The position numbers and the translations under genes were made by a program. Below, piece by piece: positions 12,176 through 23,942 of a stretch of DNA of 64,000 nt (position 1 is its first letter; every line of letters starts with the position of its first letter). This stretch comes from Pyrus communis (taxonomy: Eukaryota > Streptophyta > Magnoliopsida > Rosales > Rosaceae), in assembly GCF_963583255.1 (NCBI RefSeq), contig NC_084805.1, positions 3,427,060 through 3,491,059 on the forward strand, in the 5' to 3' direction. The notes beneath the pieces are model-generated. The model made no database searches. It was not told the DNA's origin and saw nothing but the letters and a program-made list of their open reading frames with translations.

Positions 12176-12362
12176 GGATCCTCTCCAGATCCTTTCCTCC
12201 TAATCCACCAAGTCCAAAAATCCGGGTTGTTGAAATTTGATCCAACGACTAAAGTTATTTTAACTTTTAAAATGAGTCTCTGTTTGTAGCCGTTGGATCA
12301 AATTTCAACAACTCGGATCTCCGAACTTAATGGATTATGAGGAAGGTATCCGGAGATGATCC
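12176..12362. mobile_element. MITE with GGATCCTCTCC ends
   Basis: Inverted arms of about 80 bp: GGATCCTCTCCAGATCCTTT on the left and GGATCATCTCCGGATACCTT on the inverted right. Both continue into TTGAAATTTGATCCAACG-like sequence around the centre. Size is 187 bp, and the whole unit would fold into one long hairpin. Confidence 0.7.
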
Positions 12363-12518
12363 ATTTCCTATCTATAAAAATATAAAATTAAAAAAAAAAA
12401 AAAAAAAAGGGTTGAGAAGTTATGAAAAGGAGTTGAATAGTTTGAAAAAATTGTTTTGGAAAAATTACAATTTGGTGTCAAATTAGCCAAAAATAGAAAT
12501 TAAACTTGGGACGTATTA

Positions 12519-12881
12519 GAGCATCTTCAAAGGAAATGTAAAAAAATCCATATCAATAATAACGGTAAGAAAAAGACATGATTAGTGTTTTTCAACAGAA
12601 ATGTCAATTCCTATGTGGCATGACATGAAAAGGCAGCAGAGGAAGTTGCTGTCAAATTTGACAACAGCTTCAAATCTATTTTTAGTAATTAATAAATGCT
12701 TTTCATAATTTTTATACTGATCTTTTGTTTTAAAATACTAAACAACTATAAAAAGTAAATAATTTAATAAAAATTTGACATATCGATTGGAGAACCAAAT
12801 TTAAAAAAAGATCAATGTGCCACATAAGCCTTCAAATTTAAATTTTATGTTTAAAATTTGATATCTCCTTTGAAGATGATC
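12519..12881. mobile_element. Tourist-like (Harbinger) MITE
   Basis: Ends GAGCATCTTCAAAGGA and, inverted, GATCATCTTCAAAGGA are flanked on both sides by TTA (12516-12518 and 12882-12884), the 3-bp target duplication expected for PIF/Harbinger-mobilised MITEs. It is 363 bp, AT-rich, with no ORF. Confidence 0.8.
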
Positions 12882-13699
12882 TTAGTTATAAGTGTAAATG
12901 AATACTCGTGAGTAGAGGTATTAGCATGGATAATTAACTGTAGCGAAATTTAGAGATTTCACGTGACATTTAGTATTGAGAAAATTATAGCATAAACTTA
13001 AGGGCAAGACTAAGGTGTTGTAACTTTGAAAACATATAGTCACGCTCATAGCAATAATGGACCTTACTTTTGACGGAATGTTGCACCTTCAGTAGAGTTC
13101 AGACAATTTAAAAAGTGGTTGAGTTGCCAGTATTACGTTTGGTGGTATTTTTTTTATTTATAAATAAGATATTTTAGATTCGAATCTTTTAAATACCTAA
13201 TAAATTTGATACTAAAATAAGTTTTCTATTATATAACTTAATCAAATTCCTTCTATTTTTAATGTAAAATATTTAGTTATATTAAGAAGAAAAAAAAGTG
13301 GTGAGGTTTTGTAAGAGTTCCTGGTCCTTACGCGGCTCCGACACTATACTTTCTCGTGACCCCGATGTGACAGCCCTTGACGTTCTTGTCCAATTTCAAC
13401 TCATCACGTGTTCATCGCATTTGGATATTAAACCAAATGTTAGAGTCGGATCCAATCAGATAAGATTCTTTTTTGTTGTAATAGAATAGACACAAAAATT
13501 GTAATCTATATATCATTGATACAAAAACATTTTATATTTGTCCTTTTCTTACTAATTAAACGTGTTACTCGTGTTGGGTGGGTTCAAGATTTTCATAGTA
13601 CGGCGTCAAAGATGTAAAAATGATTAAAAATAATTTAGTAGGACATAACAATGACAAGTTAAACGATAATACATTCATTCATAATTTAAGAAAAAAATA

Positions 13700-13847
13700 G
13701 GGGTGTGTGGATCCACACACTCCTTTTTACTTCTCACATACCCTTATTAATTTATGTTTGTTGATCTTCTTCAATTCATCCGATCCGACGACCGAAAACT
13801 AAAAAAGTGTGAGAGAAATAAAAAGGGATGTGTGGATATCACACCCC
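13700..13847. mobile_element. Short hAT-like MITE with GGGGTGTGTGG ends
   Basis: The left arm begins GGGGTGTGTGGATCCACACA and the inverted right arm GGGGTGTGATATCCACACAT; both run into CCTTTTTA(C/T)TTCTC. Flanks contain AAAAAATA on both sides, compatible with an 8-bp hAT-type duplication, though the A-richness weakens this. Size is 148 bp. Degenerate relatives appear at about 39838-39893 and 52408-52468. Confidence 0.68.
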
Positions 13848-15090
13848 AAAAAATATTATAAGCTATAATTGTTCATAACGATTCTTCATATTCTAAATGT
13901 TAGAATAATCTGACCTTGAAAAACCAAATGATGAAGTCATAACTGATTTCAATAGTAAGTTTCTCCTCCCTTGCAAAAATAATATAGTCAACTTACAATA
14001 TGTTTAAATCTAATAATGAAACAGTTTTTTTTTGTGAGAGTAGTGGTCGTTGTTCATGTAGACAAACCATCCCTTTCAAAACGTTGCATTATGGTTTTTT
14101 ATGTGAGAGCAATGGCCTCTATTTAAATACACTTACGCTTGTGCTCATATTTTAACACTGAAAAGGTTGCATGATAGTAAAAGAAAAAAAACATATTTTC
14201 CAAGCATATATTATTGTTTAGTTATGGTATAATTTTCATTTAGACTCAAACATACCTCAAACATACCAAGTAATTAAGTAAGCAACTCAGAATTTATCTC
14301 ATCAAAACGATTATCTAACTTTGCAAGTTGCCCATTGATAACATAAAAAAAGCCCTCCACAAGATAATGGTGATGGTTGGTCATTGTTGGAGTCTTACGC
14401 TATGACCTCCCTCCATTTATGTATGGCATCAAGTTTAGGAACATGGATATGATGTTTCTCACAAAAGAAGATGTGTAATCAACCAAAAGATCAAACTAAT
14501 TATTCCTTGTGGGGTGAAGTTGTGGCTTACGTGATTGACTAAATTTATTGCATTCACAATCTTTTGATATTTTATTTATAATGCTTGTGACAAATCATTT
14601 GTCACTCTTAAGATGGATCTTAACGAAAATAGGTTAAACACAAACTCAAAAGTTAGTATTTCCAACAATAACATATTTTCTTCACCCACACTATCATTGT
14701 TATTATCATCAACAATCATTGGAAGCACCTTCACCACCATTTTTCTTTCAAGTTTCAACAATTTCGAAATGGGAATTATTGTTGGTAATCCAAAATTTCT
14801 ATAATTAGAAAGAAAAATACAATTGAGAGAAATGTAGAATGACATTTTTAGAGTGATAATAACAGTTCACTTTTAATTTCTAATTATGGATCATGGAATT
14901 GACCCCTTGGCCCTTGTTACAATTTACAAACTCTAGTTATATTATAAAATTCGAACTCAAAACGAAATTACCCTAATTAGGTTATGAAAAAATTGCAAAT
15001 CCTTACTTTCTTTCAACCTACAACTTGCTCAGATGGGGAGAGAGAGGCGAGGATAGAGTGGCGCCACCTTGGTTGAAGGTGGAGAGGAGA
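13848..15090. other. Gene-free AT-rich spacer
   Basis: No coding exon, RNA gene or full element is recognised. The open frames near 14576-14845 are low-complexity AT-rich sequence. They overlap a diverged member of the GTTATTAGCACT MITE family at about 14780-14868. Confidence 0.5.
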
Positions 15091-15720
15091 ACTGTTGACC
15101 CTAAAAATTACAAGACCTATGCAGCGCCCATGTCGAGCAAATATTGAGCTAACTACGTCCTTCTTGTGAATGCGGATGTGCCAACTCGTAACCGAGATTG
15201 ATCGAGCGAGTAAAGTAGATGTGGTGGTGGTGCCGAACTCTAAAATGTACTTGTGAGTAACTAATCATATAACACATCACTTTGTTGGGAAAACTAATGA
15301 AGTGAATCCTTTCGACGAAAGAATTGAAAGCACTTCACTGACTAAGACTTGGATAGAGAATCAATAGAACTAGAAGTAGTGTTGTTTAACCAAATTGAAT
15401 GTACTTCTAGACCGATTAGTTATACAACTCTAGTGATGTTCACTTGAACTGAGTATATTGCTGGTTGTCAACCAGTGATGTTCAATCGAACTAAATAAGT
15501 GCTGATGAAGGAGTTGGGATTTAGGGTTGTTAGAAGGTTTTCGCGTAGAGAAAGGTTTTTTTCCGTCCAGCATTTGAGTTATTTTATGGACACAGAGGAG
15601 AGGACAAAGTTGTGTGACTACTTTCATTTCTGAATTTTCTATTCTACGCCTTTGTTGTGTTTTTTGTATTTTGGTTATTTTAATTTGGATCAAAACGGTG
15701 TCGTTTTGGCCAGGTGTTAA
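15091..15720. mobile_element. Possible LTR remnant
   Basis: The segment starts TGTTGACCCTAAAAATTACA, which resembles an LTR 5' end, and is less AT-rich than its surroundings. It has internal near-repeats (AGTGATGTTCA near 15430 and 15475). There is no matching second LTR, primer-binding site or TG/CA pair I can confirm, and no coding sequence. It ends near a hairpin with arms CAAAACG/CGTTTTG at 15691-15708. Treat as a weak call. Confidence 0.25.
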
Positions 15721-17565
15721 AAAAAAATCTTGCGGCACTGGGCGCTGCGCAACTCCCGTTGCCGCCTAGTTTTGGATAGAGCATTTTATCAAACACATAG
15801 TGTGCACAAAATGCCCGCTGTCCAGATGATCACAGGGGATTCGACAGACTTCCCAGCTAATTTTCTAGCGACCACGGGGTCAACTGACCCACTGTTGATC
15901 ACCCCCTGTGTGTTACTGTATTGGCACGTCCGTGCTTGGCTTACTAAGAGAATCGAAGTTTGTATGTTTTAATCACCAATTGATTAGTCCTTTGAAAAAT
16001 GAAGACGCGACAAATTGAGGAGAGGAGGGTGAAGCGTTCAGGTCATATCATACCATAAAACGACAACAATTTGGTGGGTGTATGAAAAGGACAGATTATT
16101 CGATTCGGTTCGGTTTAGTTTGATTTGAAAGCTACTGAAACTGGAATCGAACCAATAGCTTTCGGTTCAATATGTTCTTTTTAGTTTTCGGTTTTTCGCC
16201 GACGTGAATACATGCTGGCATGCTTCTGCTCATTTGCCGGCAAAGAATACATTCCATGCCAGGTACGTACTTCTCCCTTTGTGCATTGGCTCGGAATATA
16301 AACAGATCGACAAAGGGAAACCAAGGTATGGCACTACGTACGACGTACTATAATATATATAATAGTCAGCAGAATAATTTCTCCTCTTTCCTTCTTGTTA
16401 ATTTGTTGGAGAAGAATGATTTCTTTATCGACAAAAATGAGGTTAATTTGTTTTTTTTTTTCTCTCTTCTTGAATAAAGTCAAATGGGTTATTTTCCAGT
16501 GGGAAGCTAATGTTCAATAAAATAGAAATAATACTTTTTTTTTTTTTTCTTCTTGTCTTATGGATACTTCCTAGTAACAACAACAACGATGATAATTGTG
16601 AGCTCCATAAGTTTTTTGTAATATTTTAAGAATTTAAAAAACTTTTGTTTGTGTGAGCGACTTTTAAGCTTCAAGATGTTTATGCAAATTAAATTAAGAA
16701 AAACACGCACTACAAAACATTAGATAGGACAGATTAGAAATAAATGACATGATCATTACAAATAACTCCTACCAAGTAGTATTTTACAAATTTCACTCAT
16801 ATGTCTTTGTAATTAATGCTCATGCACTGCATTCTAATCCCTCTTTTATCTAACTTTTTGAGATTCATTTTTTCCTCCGTTGGCCTAAATGTTTCTTTCA
16901 CTAATGACATGCCTTGAGTGAAAGAAACAAAATAGAAAAAAGAAAATCTGAACTCTAATTTATGTCCTTGAAGTAAAGGAATATGCATGCATGGTTTCAA
17001 CAAATTAATGGATATGATATGAGCTTGGTCCCCAGAAATAAGTAGTATCACATCTTCCAAAGCAATTATATATATAAGTAATAATACAGACACTAAATTT
17101 GTAGACAATTTTGTAAACTAAAGAAATATAAGTTAATGATTGAATTATTACTTAAGTATTGATAAACGTACTCATTTTCTATAAGTGATATATATCATTT
17201 AATTTATAAATTTTATCTATAAATTAAGTCTTTCAAGCATTACTCTGTACACACTCACACAACCAAATGTTCGAGTCATAAATCAATCAATGCAATATGA
17301 TGATCCAATGAGGAGGGTAACATCAATTCAAGTCAAGCGGGTCATCTCTTCCAACGTTACTTACAGATCTCTGCGGATTTTTAATTGTTTTTGCAGCAAT
17401 TTTTGGGGTTCGGGAGCTTTAGTCGCTCACAAATGATATGGATAACGTGGCACGTCAAGGTCAAAGGAACTTCACCACCACCCCCGTGTCCCTCACGAGC
17501 ATTCCTCCATTGACCACAATGCATGCTCAGCTCAGCTCAGCAGTTCAGCATATATACCTAACTGC

Positions 17566-17600
<35 letters not shown>

Positions 17601-17708
17601 CCTTTCGGCATGCCAGAAAATTTATATAATTGTTCTGAAGAAGAATATATAATTGATATGTAATTATGAATGTGATATTTCCAAGTTATGGTAGTTTTGC
17701 TGTGCGAC

Positions 17709-17763
<55 letters not shown>

Positions 17764-18386
17764 CTTGATTTTCATTGGATTAGCATTTTTGGTATTTATT
17801 TATTTATTTTAATAAATTTTTCAAAAATATGAAATTTTGTATTAAGTTTTCAGCTTTTTCTTTTTTTTTTACATGTGTTACGTGACAATTGCAAAGCCGT
17901 ATTGTATTTTTTAATTTTATTAACTGATTTCATTTACGAGTAAAGAGTTGTGAGACGATTGTGAAATGTCACATTGCATTGTATTATTGTTTAATAATAT
18001 ATCGCTTTATTAGAAGTACTCATGACTTTGTAAATTAATTTACCAAAAATGTTGTTCTTGAATCTATTTTTAGCACTGCCATTAAATAGTTTGTGTTCGT
18101 GTTATGATTATTAAATAGTTTGTGTTTTTGGTCAAGTGGCTTAACATGAGAATGACACAATTTAACATGAAATAAGAAGTTATTTTGGCACATAGTTCAA
18201 TTTTTTAGTAGATAAGATGTTGGGTTTTTATCTATACGTCTGGCTTCGAAACTTCCCCTCTCCTATTATTGTTTGGAACTTATCTCCTTACCCCTAATAA
18301 AAAATAATTTAAAAATAAATTTAATTTGATCCTTTTATTTGATGCAAAAATTATGTTTAATGTGTACATTTGTAATTAACATTGGG
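15721..18386. other. Gene-free spacer
   Basis: Mostly AT-rich with no recognisable exon or family motif. It holds a (CAGCT)-like motif run near 17527-17545, a T-rich tract near 17575-17600 and the TA microsatellite at 17713. Open frames at 15730-15972, 16220-16477 and 16797-17108 have no family signature. Confidence 0.5.
17713..17760. repeat. TA microsatellite
   Basis: About 24 uninterrupted TA units in the spacer upstream of the sucrose carrier gene. Confidence 0.95.
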
Positions 18387-18563
18387 TTTTTTTTTCTTTT
18401 TTCTAAACAAAAGATATTATCTTCACTAAATGGGTGGGGAGTGAGTTAAGCCTCACAATGGACTAGCAATAATGTGGTTCAAATTCACATGTGGCGAGAA
18501 TCAAACCTAAGACCTCTCATCTACTAGTGAAGATAAATATCATTGGATTATAGTACCAAGTGA
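18387..18563 (-). mobile_element. tRNA-derived SINE, copy 2
   Basis: On the - strand it begins TCACTTGGTACTATAATCC, with a tRNA-like A-box region, then GGTCTTAGGTTTGATTCTCG, which contains a good B box (GGTTTGATTC). A body with CTCCCCACCCATTTAGTG follows, ending in an A-rich tail (T-rich on the + strand). AACATT occurs at both flanks and is a candidate target duplication. It has no coding capacity. Confidence 0.75.
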
Positions 18564-18874
18564 CTGAACATTAAACGGGTTGAATTATCATGAACGACAT
18601 TTAATTTTTGGATATCAGATTTAGAAAAATATCCAAAGAAAAATGACTTTTCTTCTATGGCGTTATATAATTTGGTGTATTTTGTTTTTGGTTTAAAGAA
18701 CCACCCAGTGTGATCTCTAATGTTTTAACAGAGGATAGTATAACATTTTATGTTGTTATATATTTTGAATACAACGATATTATTTATACTAAAGAAGATG
18801 CGAGAGACTGGACTAAGTCACACAATTTTATAAAAATAATTTAGCATCAAACTTGCTATTAAGGACAATCGAGC

Positions 18875-19049
18875 TTTTTTTTTGTTTGAACAAACAATAT
18901 TATCTACACTAAAAAGGAGGATAAGGGGTTTAGTTTTACAATGGGCTCGCAATAATGTAGTACAAATTCGTCTTTGGCAAAAACTAAACCTAAGACCTCT
19001 CACTTACAAATAAAAAAATATACCACTAAATTATAATACTAAATAACAG
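18875..19049 (-). mobile_element. tRNA-derived SINE, copy 3
   Basis: Same family and orientation as the copy 490 bp to the left, about 75-80 percent similar by eye. On the - strand it has the tRNA-like start, GTGAGAGGTCTTAGGTTTAG in the B-box region (diverged) and a body ending in a tail of about nine A. Flanks AATCGAGC and AATCGAAC form a near-perfect 8-bp target duplication. Confidence 0.75.
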
Positions 19050-19092
19050 AAAAATCGAACTTAAGATTTATAATTTACAAAAAGAAAAAGCT

Positions 19093-19418
19093 AAGTGCCA
19101 ATTTTGTAACGAATCGCACCGCATTCTCTTGTACGTTCTTTTATCCATAAATGTGGAAATTTTTAGTTATGACCGGAACACGAGTGATATACCATGTGTT
19201 TTTATGTAAGTGATGGAAAATTTTATTTTTTAAGTTATTAACTTTTTAACACACATAAGTGCCAATTTTGTAACGAATCACACCGTGTTCTCCTGTACGT
19301 TCTTTTATCCATAAATGTGGAAATTTTTAGTTGTGACCGGAACACGAGTGGTATACCATGTGTTTTATGTAAGTTGTGGAAAATTTTATTTTCTAAGTTA
19401 TTAACTTTTTAACATATA
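19093..19418. repeat. 164-bp tandem duplication ahead of the sucrose carrier
   Basis: Two head-to-tail copies (19093-19256 and 19257-19418) share AAGTGCCAATTTTGTAACGA, CGTTCTTTTATCCATAAATG, GACCGGAACACGAGTG and GATATACCATGTG-like blocks. They differ at about ten scattered sites, so the duplication is not very recent. Parts of the unit recur inverted at about 57020-57130 and weakly at 21950-22010. It sits about 350-680 bp upstream of the likely transcription start. Confidence 0.85.
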
Positions 19419-19763
19419 TATTTCATTATTTATATAACGACACGTGATATATCATCGTGTGACGATTAAATTAAAAAATCTCTTCCATAAATGAATATTG
19501 TACGCTTCTCAAAAAGAAATATATTAATGAAAGAAAAGAAAAAAAGAAGAAATAATTGAATGAGAGGTTTGACTTGCAGACTTGCTGACACCAAAACCAA
19601 GTCTTGTCGGTTTTTTTTTTTTTTTGAAAATTTTTAAAAGCCTCAGAGAGAGGGAGAGACTGACTGACTCAGTAGCATTCAACTCCAAACGGATAAACCC
19701 AATCCATCTTAATTTCACCAGTTGCCTCCTCCTCCTCCATGCAAACACCGCCATCACCACCTC

Positions 19764-19770
19764 TATAAAT
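19764..19770 (+). promoter_or_regulatory. TATA box of the sucrose carrier gene
   Basis: TATAAAT in a C-rich context, 194 bases before the ATG at 19958. A start about 30 bases downstream would place the CT-rich tract (about 19806-19856) in the leader. Position and sequence fit a plant TATA promoter; not tested. Confidence 0.55.
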
Positions 19771-19804
19771 TCCAGATAAGTCATCGCAACTCTCCTCATA
19801 TTAA

Positions 19805-19805
<1 letters not shown>

Positions 19806-19856
<51 letters not shown>
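19806..19856. repeat. CT microsatellite in the sucrose carrier leader
   Basis: About 25 CT units with one TTT interruption, inside the inferred 5' leader. Long frames on both strands here are repeat artefacts. Confidence 0.9.
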
Positions 19857-19857
<1 letters not shown>

Positions 19858-19957
19858 GAAGGATTAGTTATCCGTTTCCCCAACAGAGCGACATCGACAT
19901 AGAAAAAGAGAGAAAGAGAGTCACGAAGACAGAAAGTGTGTGTCCTGCCATCCAGCC

Positions 19958-22900
19958 ATGGAAGTTGAAAACGCCAACAAGAATCCTCACGCCGAGCAGG
20001 AGCAGCAGGCAAGCCCGCTGAAAAAAATCATCCTCGTCGCCTCCATTGCCGCCGGAGTCCAATTTGGATGGGCCCTACAACTCTCCCTCCTCACTCCCTA
20101 CGTCCAGCTCCTCGGCGTCCCCCACACCTGGGCCGCCTTCATCTGGCTTTGCGGCCCCATCTCTGGCTTGCTCGTCCAGCCCATCGTCGGCTATCACAGC
20201 GACCGTTGCACTTCCCGCTTTGGACGCCGTCGCCCCTTCATCGCTGCTGGCTCCGCCCTCGTCGCCGTCGCCGTCTTCCTCATTGGCTACGCTGCTGATC
20301 TTGGACACCTCACTGGAGACTCCCTTGAGAAGGCCACCAAGCCCCGTGCCGTCTCCGTCTTCGTGGTCGGTTTCTGGATCCTCGACGTCGCCAACAACAC
20401 GCTGCAAGGGCCATGCAGGGCCCTCCTCGCCGACATCTCGGGATCCGACCCGAAGAGAATGCGGACTTCCAACGCGCTGTTCGCCTTCTTCATGGCTGTC
20501 GGAAACATCCTCGGTTACGCCGCCGGGGCCTACAACAACCTCCACAAAATGTTCCCCTTCACCAAGACCAAAGCCTGCGACATCTACTGCGCCAATCTCA
20601 AGAGCTGCTTCTTCCTCTCCATTGCCCTCCTCATCACCCTCACCGTATTGGCCCTCACCATCGTCAAGGAAACCCCCGCCGACGTCGCTGGAGACGAGCC
20701 GGAGGAGGAGTCAACGACAGCTCCAAAGGTGCCCTTTTTTGGTCAAATGATTGGGGCATTCAAGGAGTTGCAGAGGCCAATGCTGGTGTTGCTTCTGGTG
20801 ACGTGTCTGAACTGGATTGCGTGGTTCCCGTTCTTGCTGTTCGACACTGACTGGATGGGAAAGGAGGTGTACGGCGGCCAGGTCGGTAAAGGGCGACTGT
20901 ACGATTTGGGGGTGAGAGCCGGTTCGCTCGGCCTCTTGTTAAACTCTGTCGTTTTGGGGTTCATGTCTCTCGGGGTCGAGCATCTCGGCCGCTGGGTTGG
21001 CGGGGTCAAGAGATTGTGGGCTATTGTCAACTTCTTGCTCGCCGTCTGCATGGCCTTGACTGTTTTAATCACTAAATTGGCTGAAGCCAGCCGACACGGC
21101 CACATCGGAGTTGAGCCGCCTCCGCCACCTGCCGGTATCAAGGCCGGCGCATTGTCTCTGTTCGCCGCGCTTGGCATTCCTCTAGCGGTTAGTCTGCAAA
21201 TCTTTTTGACACGTTTTATTATTTCTTAATTAATTTCACAACCGATTTCTTACACAAAAGGAAAAAAAGATATCTGATACCAAATAATTATTTATTAATT
21301 AGAACAGATTTTCTTTCGACCAAAAAAAAAAAAAGAACAGATTTTCACTTGGGAGCTTGGGGACTAATTAGTTTCATTGTTTTACCTTTTAATTTTTGGT
21401 GGTCACATATTTTGCCTTGTTTTTCAAGAACCAAGGGGTTATCGTTATCCAGAAGGTGTTTTTGTTTGTTTTTATCCGAAGTCTTTTAGTGCATGCAGAA
21501 AAGGTTTCACCATGCATTTACTAGGAACATTTACTAGGACAAGGAAAACTATTTTGCTTCTTTGAACAACTCCTCAATTGCGGTTTTATTTTACAAATTA
21601 ATTTTTCATAATTTAAGGGGATTGATTAATTATGTGCTTGAATATTCTTTCTACCGCTAATATGAAAACGACTTGTATAGCACAAATACATCGTTAAAAT
21701 GCATCTCATATCTATAAAATAAAAACATGAAAGAGTGTTTAATTCACTTCACGTCACATGACATACAAATTATTCTTCTCCGGCAGCATCTACTTTGTTT
21801 TCCTTGTTCTTTCCGATGCCATCCTTTTCATCAATAATAATAGCTCACTTTTCCTATTTTGTATTTGTCGGTACAATTCCCATGTTTTTCTTTTTGTCAA
21901 GGCCCACATCCCATGTTATTCTACTTCTTTATATCGAAGATTTTTTTTAACGTGTTCGGAACACGAGACATTACGTCATATATTATTCCGTAAGTTGAGA
22001 AACGTTTTTTCCTTTTCCACAATTATACCTTCACTTTCACTTATATATCGACATATTCATGTTTTGAACACCCTGAATCTCTCCATTTAATCAACAACTT
22101 TCCCCATCCTCAAAATTAAATTAAACAAAACAAGCTTTCATAATTCTCAAGCATTTACTGAGTTGAAGGCAAAGTGAAAGTTAGATGCAATCCAATTTTA
22201 CAATTAAATAAATCCATCCATATGTGATGCGTTTGTATATATGTGATGTGACAATTAAGTTGAGCAATATTCATTGACCTTTGCTAATTTTAAAGAGTTC
22301 AGATTGTTTTTGTGAGGATTCTAATAATCCATGAATCATATCCGTTCGTCGTACATCGTGTGGTTAGAAATTATTTTAAATATTTTTATTTAAAATTAAA
22401 CACAAACAGTACTTGATAAAAACTGAATACATGATATACAATAAATCTACATGATTCACGGATCTCTAGAATCCTAACCAAAAGGATCCGTAGAGCATCA
22501 TGTTGGAATTTTGCCCACCACCTAATCATGTTTTTTTTTTATCTTTACACAGGTGACGTACAGTATTCCCTTTGCTCTGGCTTCCATATTTTCCAGCAAT
22601 TCTGGTGCAGGCCAAGGTTATTTAACTTAATTTTTACACGTATTAATTATACTAATTTTCCAAAACCTGACATAAACCATTATGTTTTGGTGATTAATAT
22701 TTTCTGAATTCTCCTATTTTGTATCTTTAAATTAAAACAGGGCTTTCTTTGGGAGTCCTAAATCTTGCAATTGTCGTACCACAGGTACGTAATGCTTCCC
22801 TAATTTCATCTCTTTAGTAAAATTTCCTTGGAAAAATACATGTTATCTTAAATTTTAATTCAAATTAACTACATAGTTAATTACTAAATTATTGAACTTG

Positions 22901-23089
22901 CAGATGTTTGTGTCCGTCGTAAGTGGACCGTGGGATGATTTGTTTGGAGGTGGTAATTTACCGGCATTTGTCGCCGGCGCGGTTGCTGCCGTCGCAAGTG
23001 GAATGTTGGCTCTCTTTATGCTACCGTCTCCGCCACCCGATCTTCCGTCGAACAAAAATGCAAGAGCTCCTGTTGTTGCCTTCCATTGA
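19958..23089 (+). CDS. Sucrose/H+ symporter, SUT1-type (SUC2-like)
   Basis: Four exons: 19958-21187, 22553-22616, 22741-22784 and 22904-23089, all with GT-AG introns and matching phase, giving 507 aa. The protein is a 12-helix member of the GPH/MFS sucrose transporter family, which moves sucrose with protons across the plasma membrane, classically for phloem loading. Diagnostic blocks: [20 protein letters not shown] in helix 1-2, conserved His56 in [20 protein letters not shown] in the loop after helix 2, [33 protein letters not shown], and a C-terminal LPSPPPD. Length and four-exon form fit the dicot SUT1 clade. An in-frame GTG lies 18 bases upstream but is not a plausible start. Exon 1 is strikingly GC-rich compared with its surroundings. 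Confidence 0.97.
22306..22492. mobile_element. MITE in intron 1 of the sucrose carrier gene
   Basis: Inverted arms share GAGGATTCTAATAATCCATG on the left and TAGGATTCTAGAGATCCGTG on the inverted right, both running on into AATCAT. Size is about 187 bp and the unit is able to form a hairpin. Exact ends are approximate. It lies about 60 bases upstream of exon 2. Confidence 0.6.
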
Positions 23090-23942
23090 TTTGCTTGCCC
23101 TACCTCTTAACTGCTTAAGAAAAAAAATCAATACTGTATGCATCCAAGCGTAAGCAGGATATATTTAGTCGCAGTTTTTCTTCTTTTCTTGTATTTATTT
23201 CCGTCAAGGTTCTATGTTTGTGATAAAAGACGTCAAGGTTGAACCCATAAATCTTTAGCTTTGTATAATGAGGAAGAGCATTTGAGTTTTCATTGTTGTT
23301 TCGATTCTTTTTATTAGCGCTCACGAAAAGTAATCATGCCGCTTCTCCATATATGATGTTTTTTATCTCCTGCATTTTTTCAGAGAGGAGTACGAGTTGA
23401 CTATATAGGAGCCAATGATATCACACTTCTTTTTGCCCTTCATATTTTTTGTATACTTTAGCTTGTCCGTACATTTTAGTGTGACGGTTCTTGTTCAATG
23501 TATACGATGTTTTTTTAGTGTTGTGCATTAGAGAAAAATCACAAAAGAAAGACATAAATAGGTAAACCAATCATAAGAGAGAGATGTAATGAGGGATGAA
23601 GTCTATATTTCATCCATATCGAAAAAACTCCTGAATTTCGACTAAAATCGATATATTTATGCAAATTTCTGACATCGGATAAATATCATTCCTTTTAATT
23701 TTCACGTTTTTTAGCAAATTTCATCATTTCCATCAAAGGTAGCTGATATCAATATCAATATATCCATCGATATTTCCAATGATAACTATATTTTAAGCAC
23801 TGATTGTGACTAATATGTGTATATTCATATTACATTCATGAGACGGACATAAAATTTCCTCAATAGTGAGTGTACAATTTCAGTTATTGTTTTAGCCCAT
23901 CATGTGTAGAGAAAGCGCGCTTCGAGTAAGGCAGTAACATCC
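23090..23942. other. Intergenic 3' region between convergent genes
   Basis: It holds the 3' ends of the sucrose carrier (+) and the FMN hydrolase/riboflavin kinase (-), which converge here with 853 bases between stop codons. AT-rich, with GATATCAATATCAATATATC-like short repeats near 23745-23790. No exon is seen. Confidence 0.6.

Noticed and set aside
18387..18563. tRNA gene
   Set aside because: A- and B-box-like sequences are present, but no cloverleaf or acceptor stem; a body, A-tail and flanking repeats show it is a SINE.
19940..19957. Upstream extension of the sucrose carrier by six residues
   Set aside because: It starts with GTG, not ATG; plant nuclear genes rarely use it and ATG 19958 is in a good context.
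19524..20545. Long - strand and shifted + frames over the sucrose carrier
   Set aside because: They are shadows of the GC-rich exon 1 and of the CT microsatellite; the SUT frame has full family homology.
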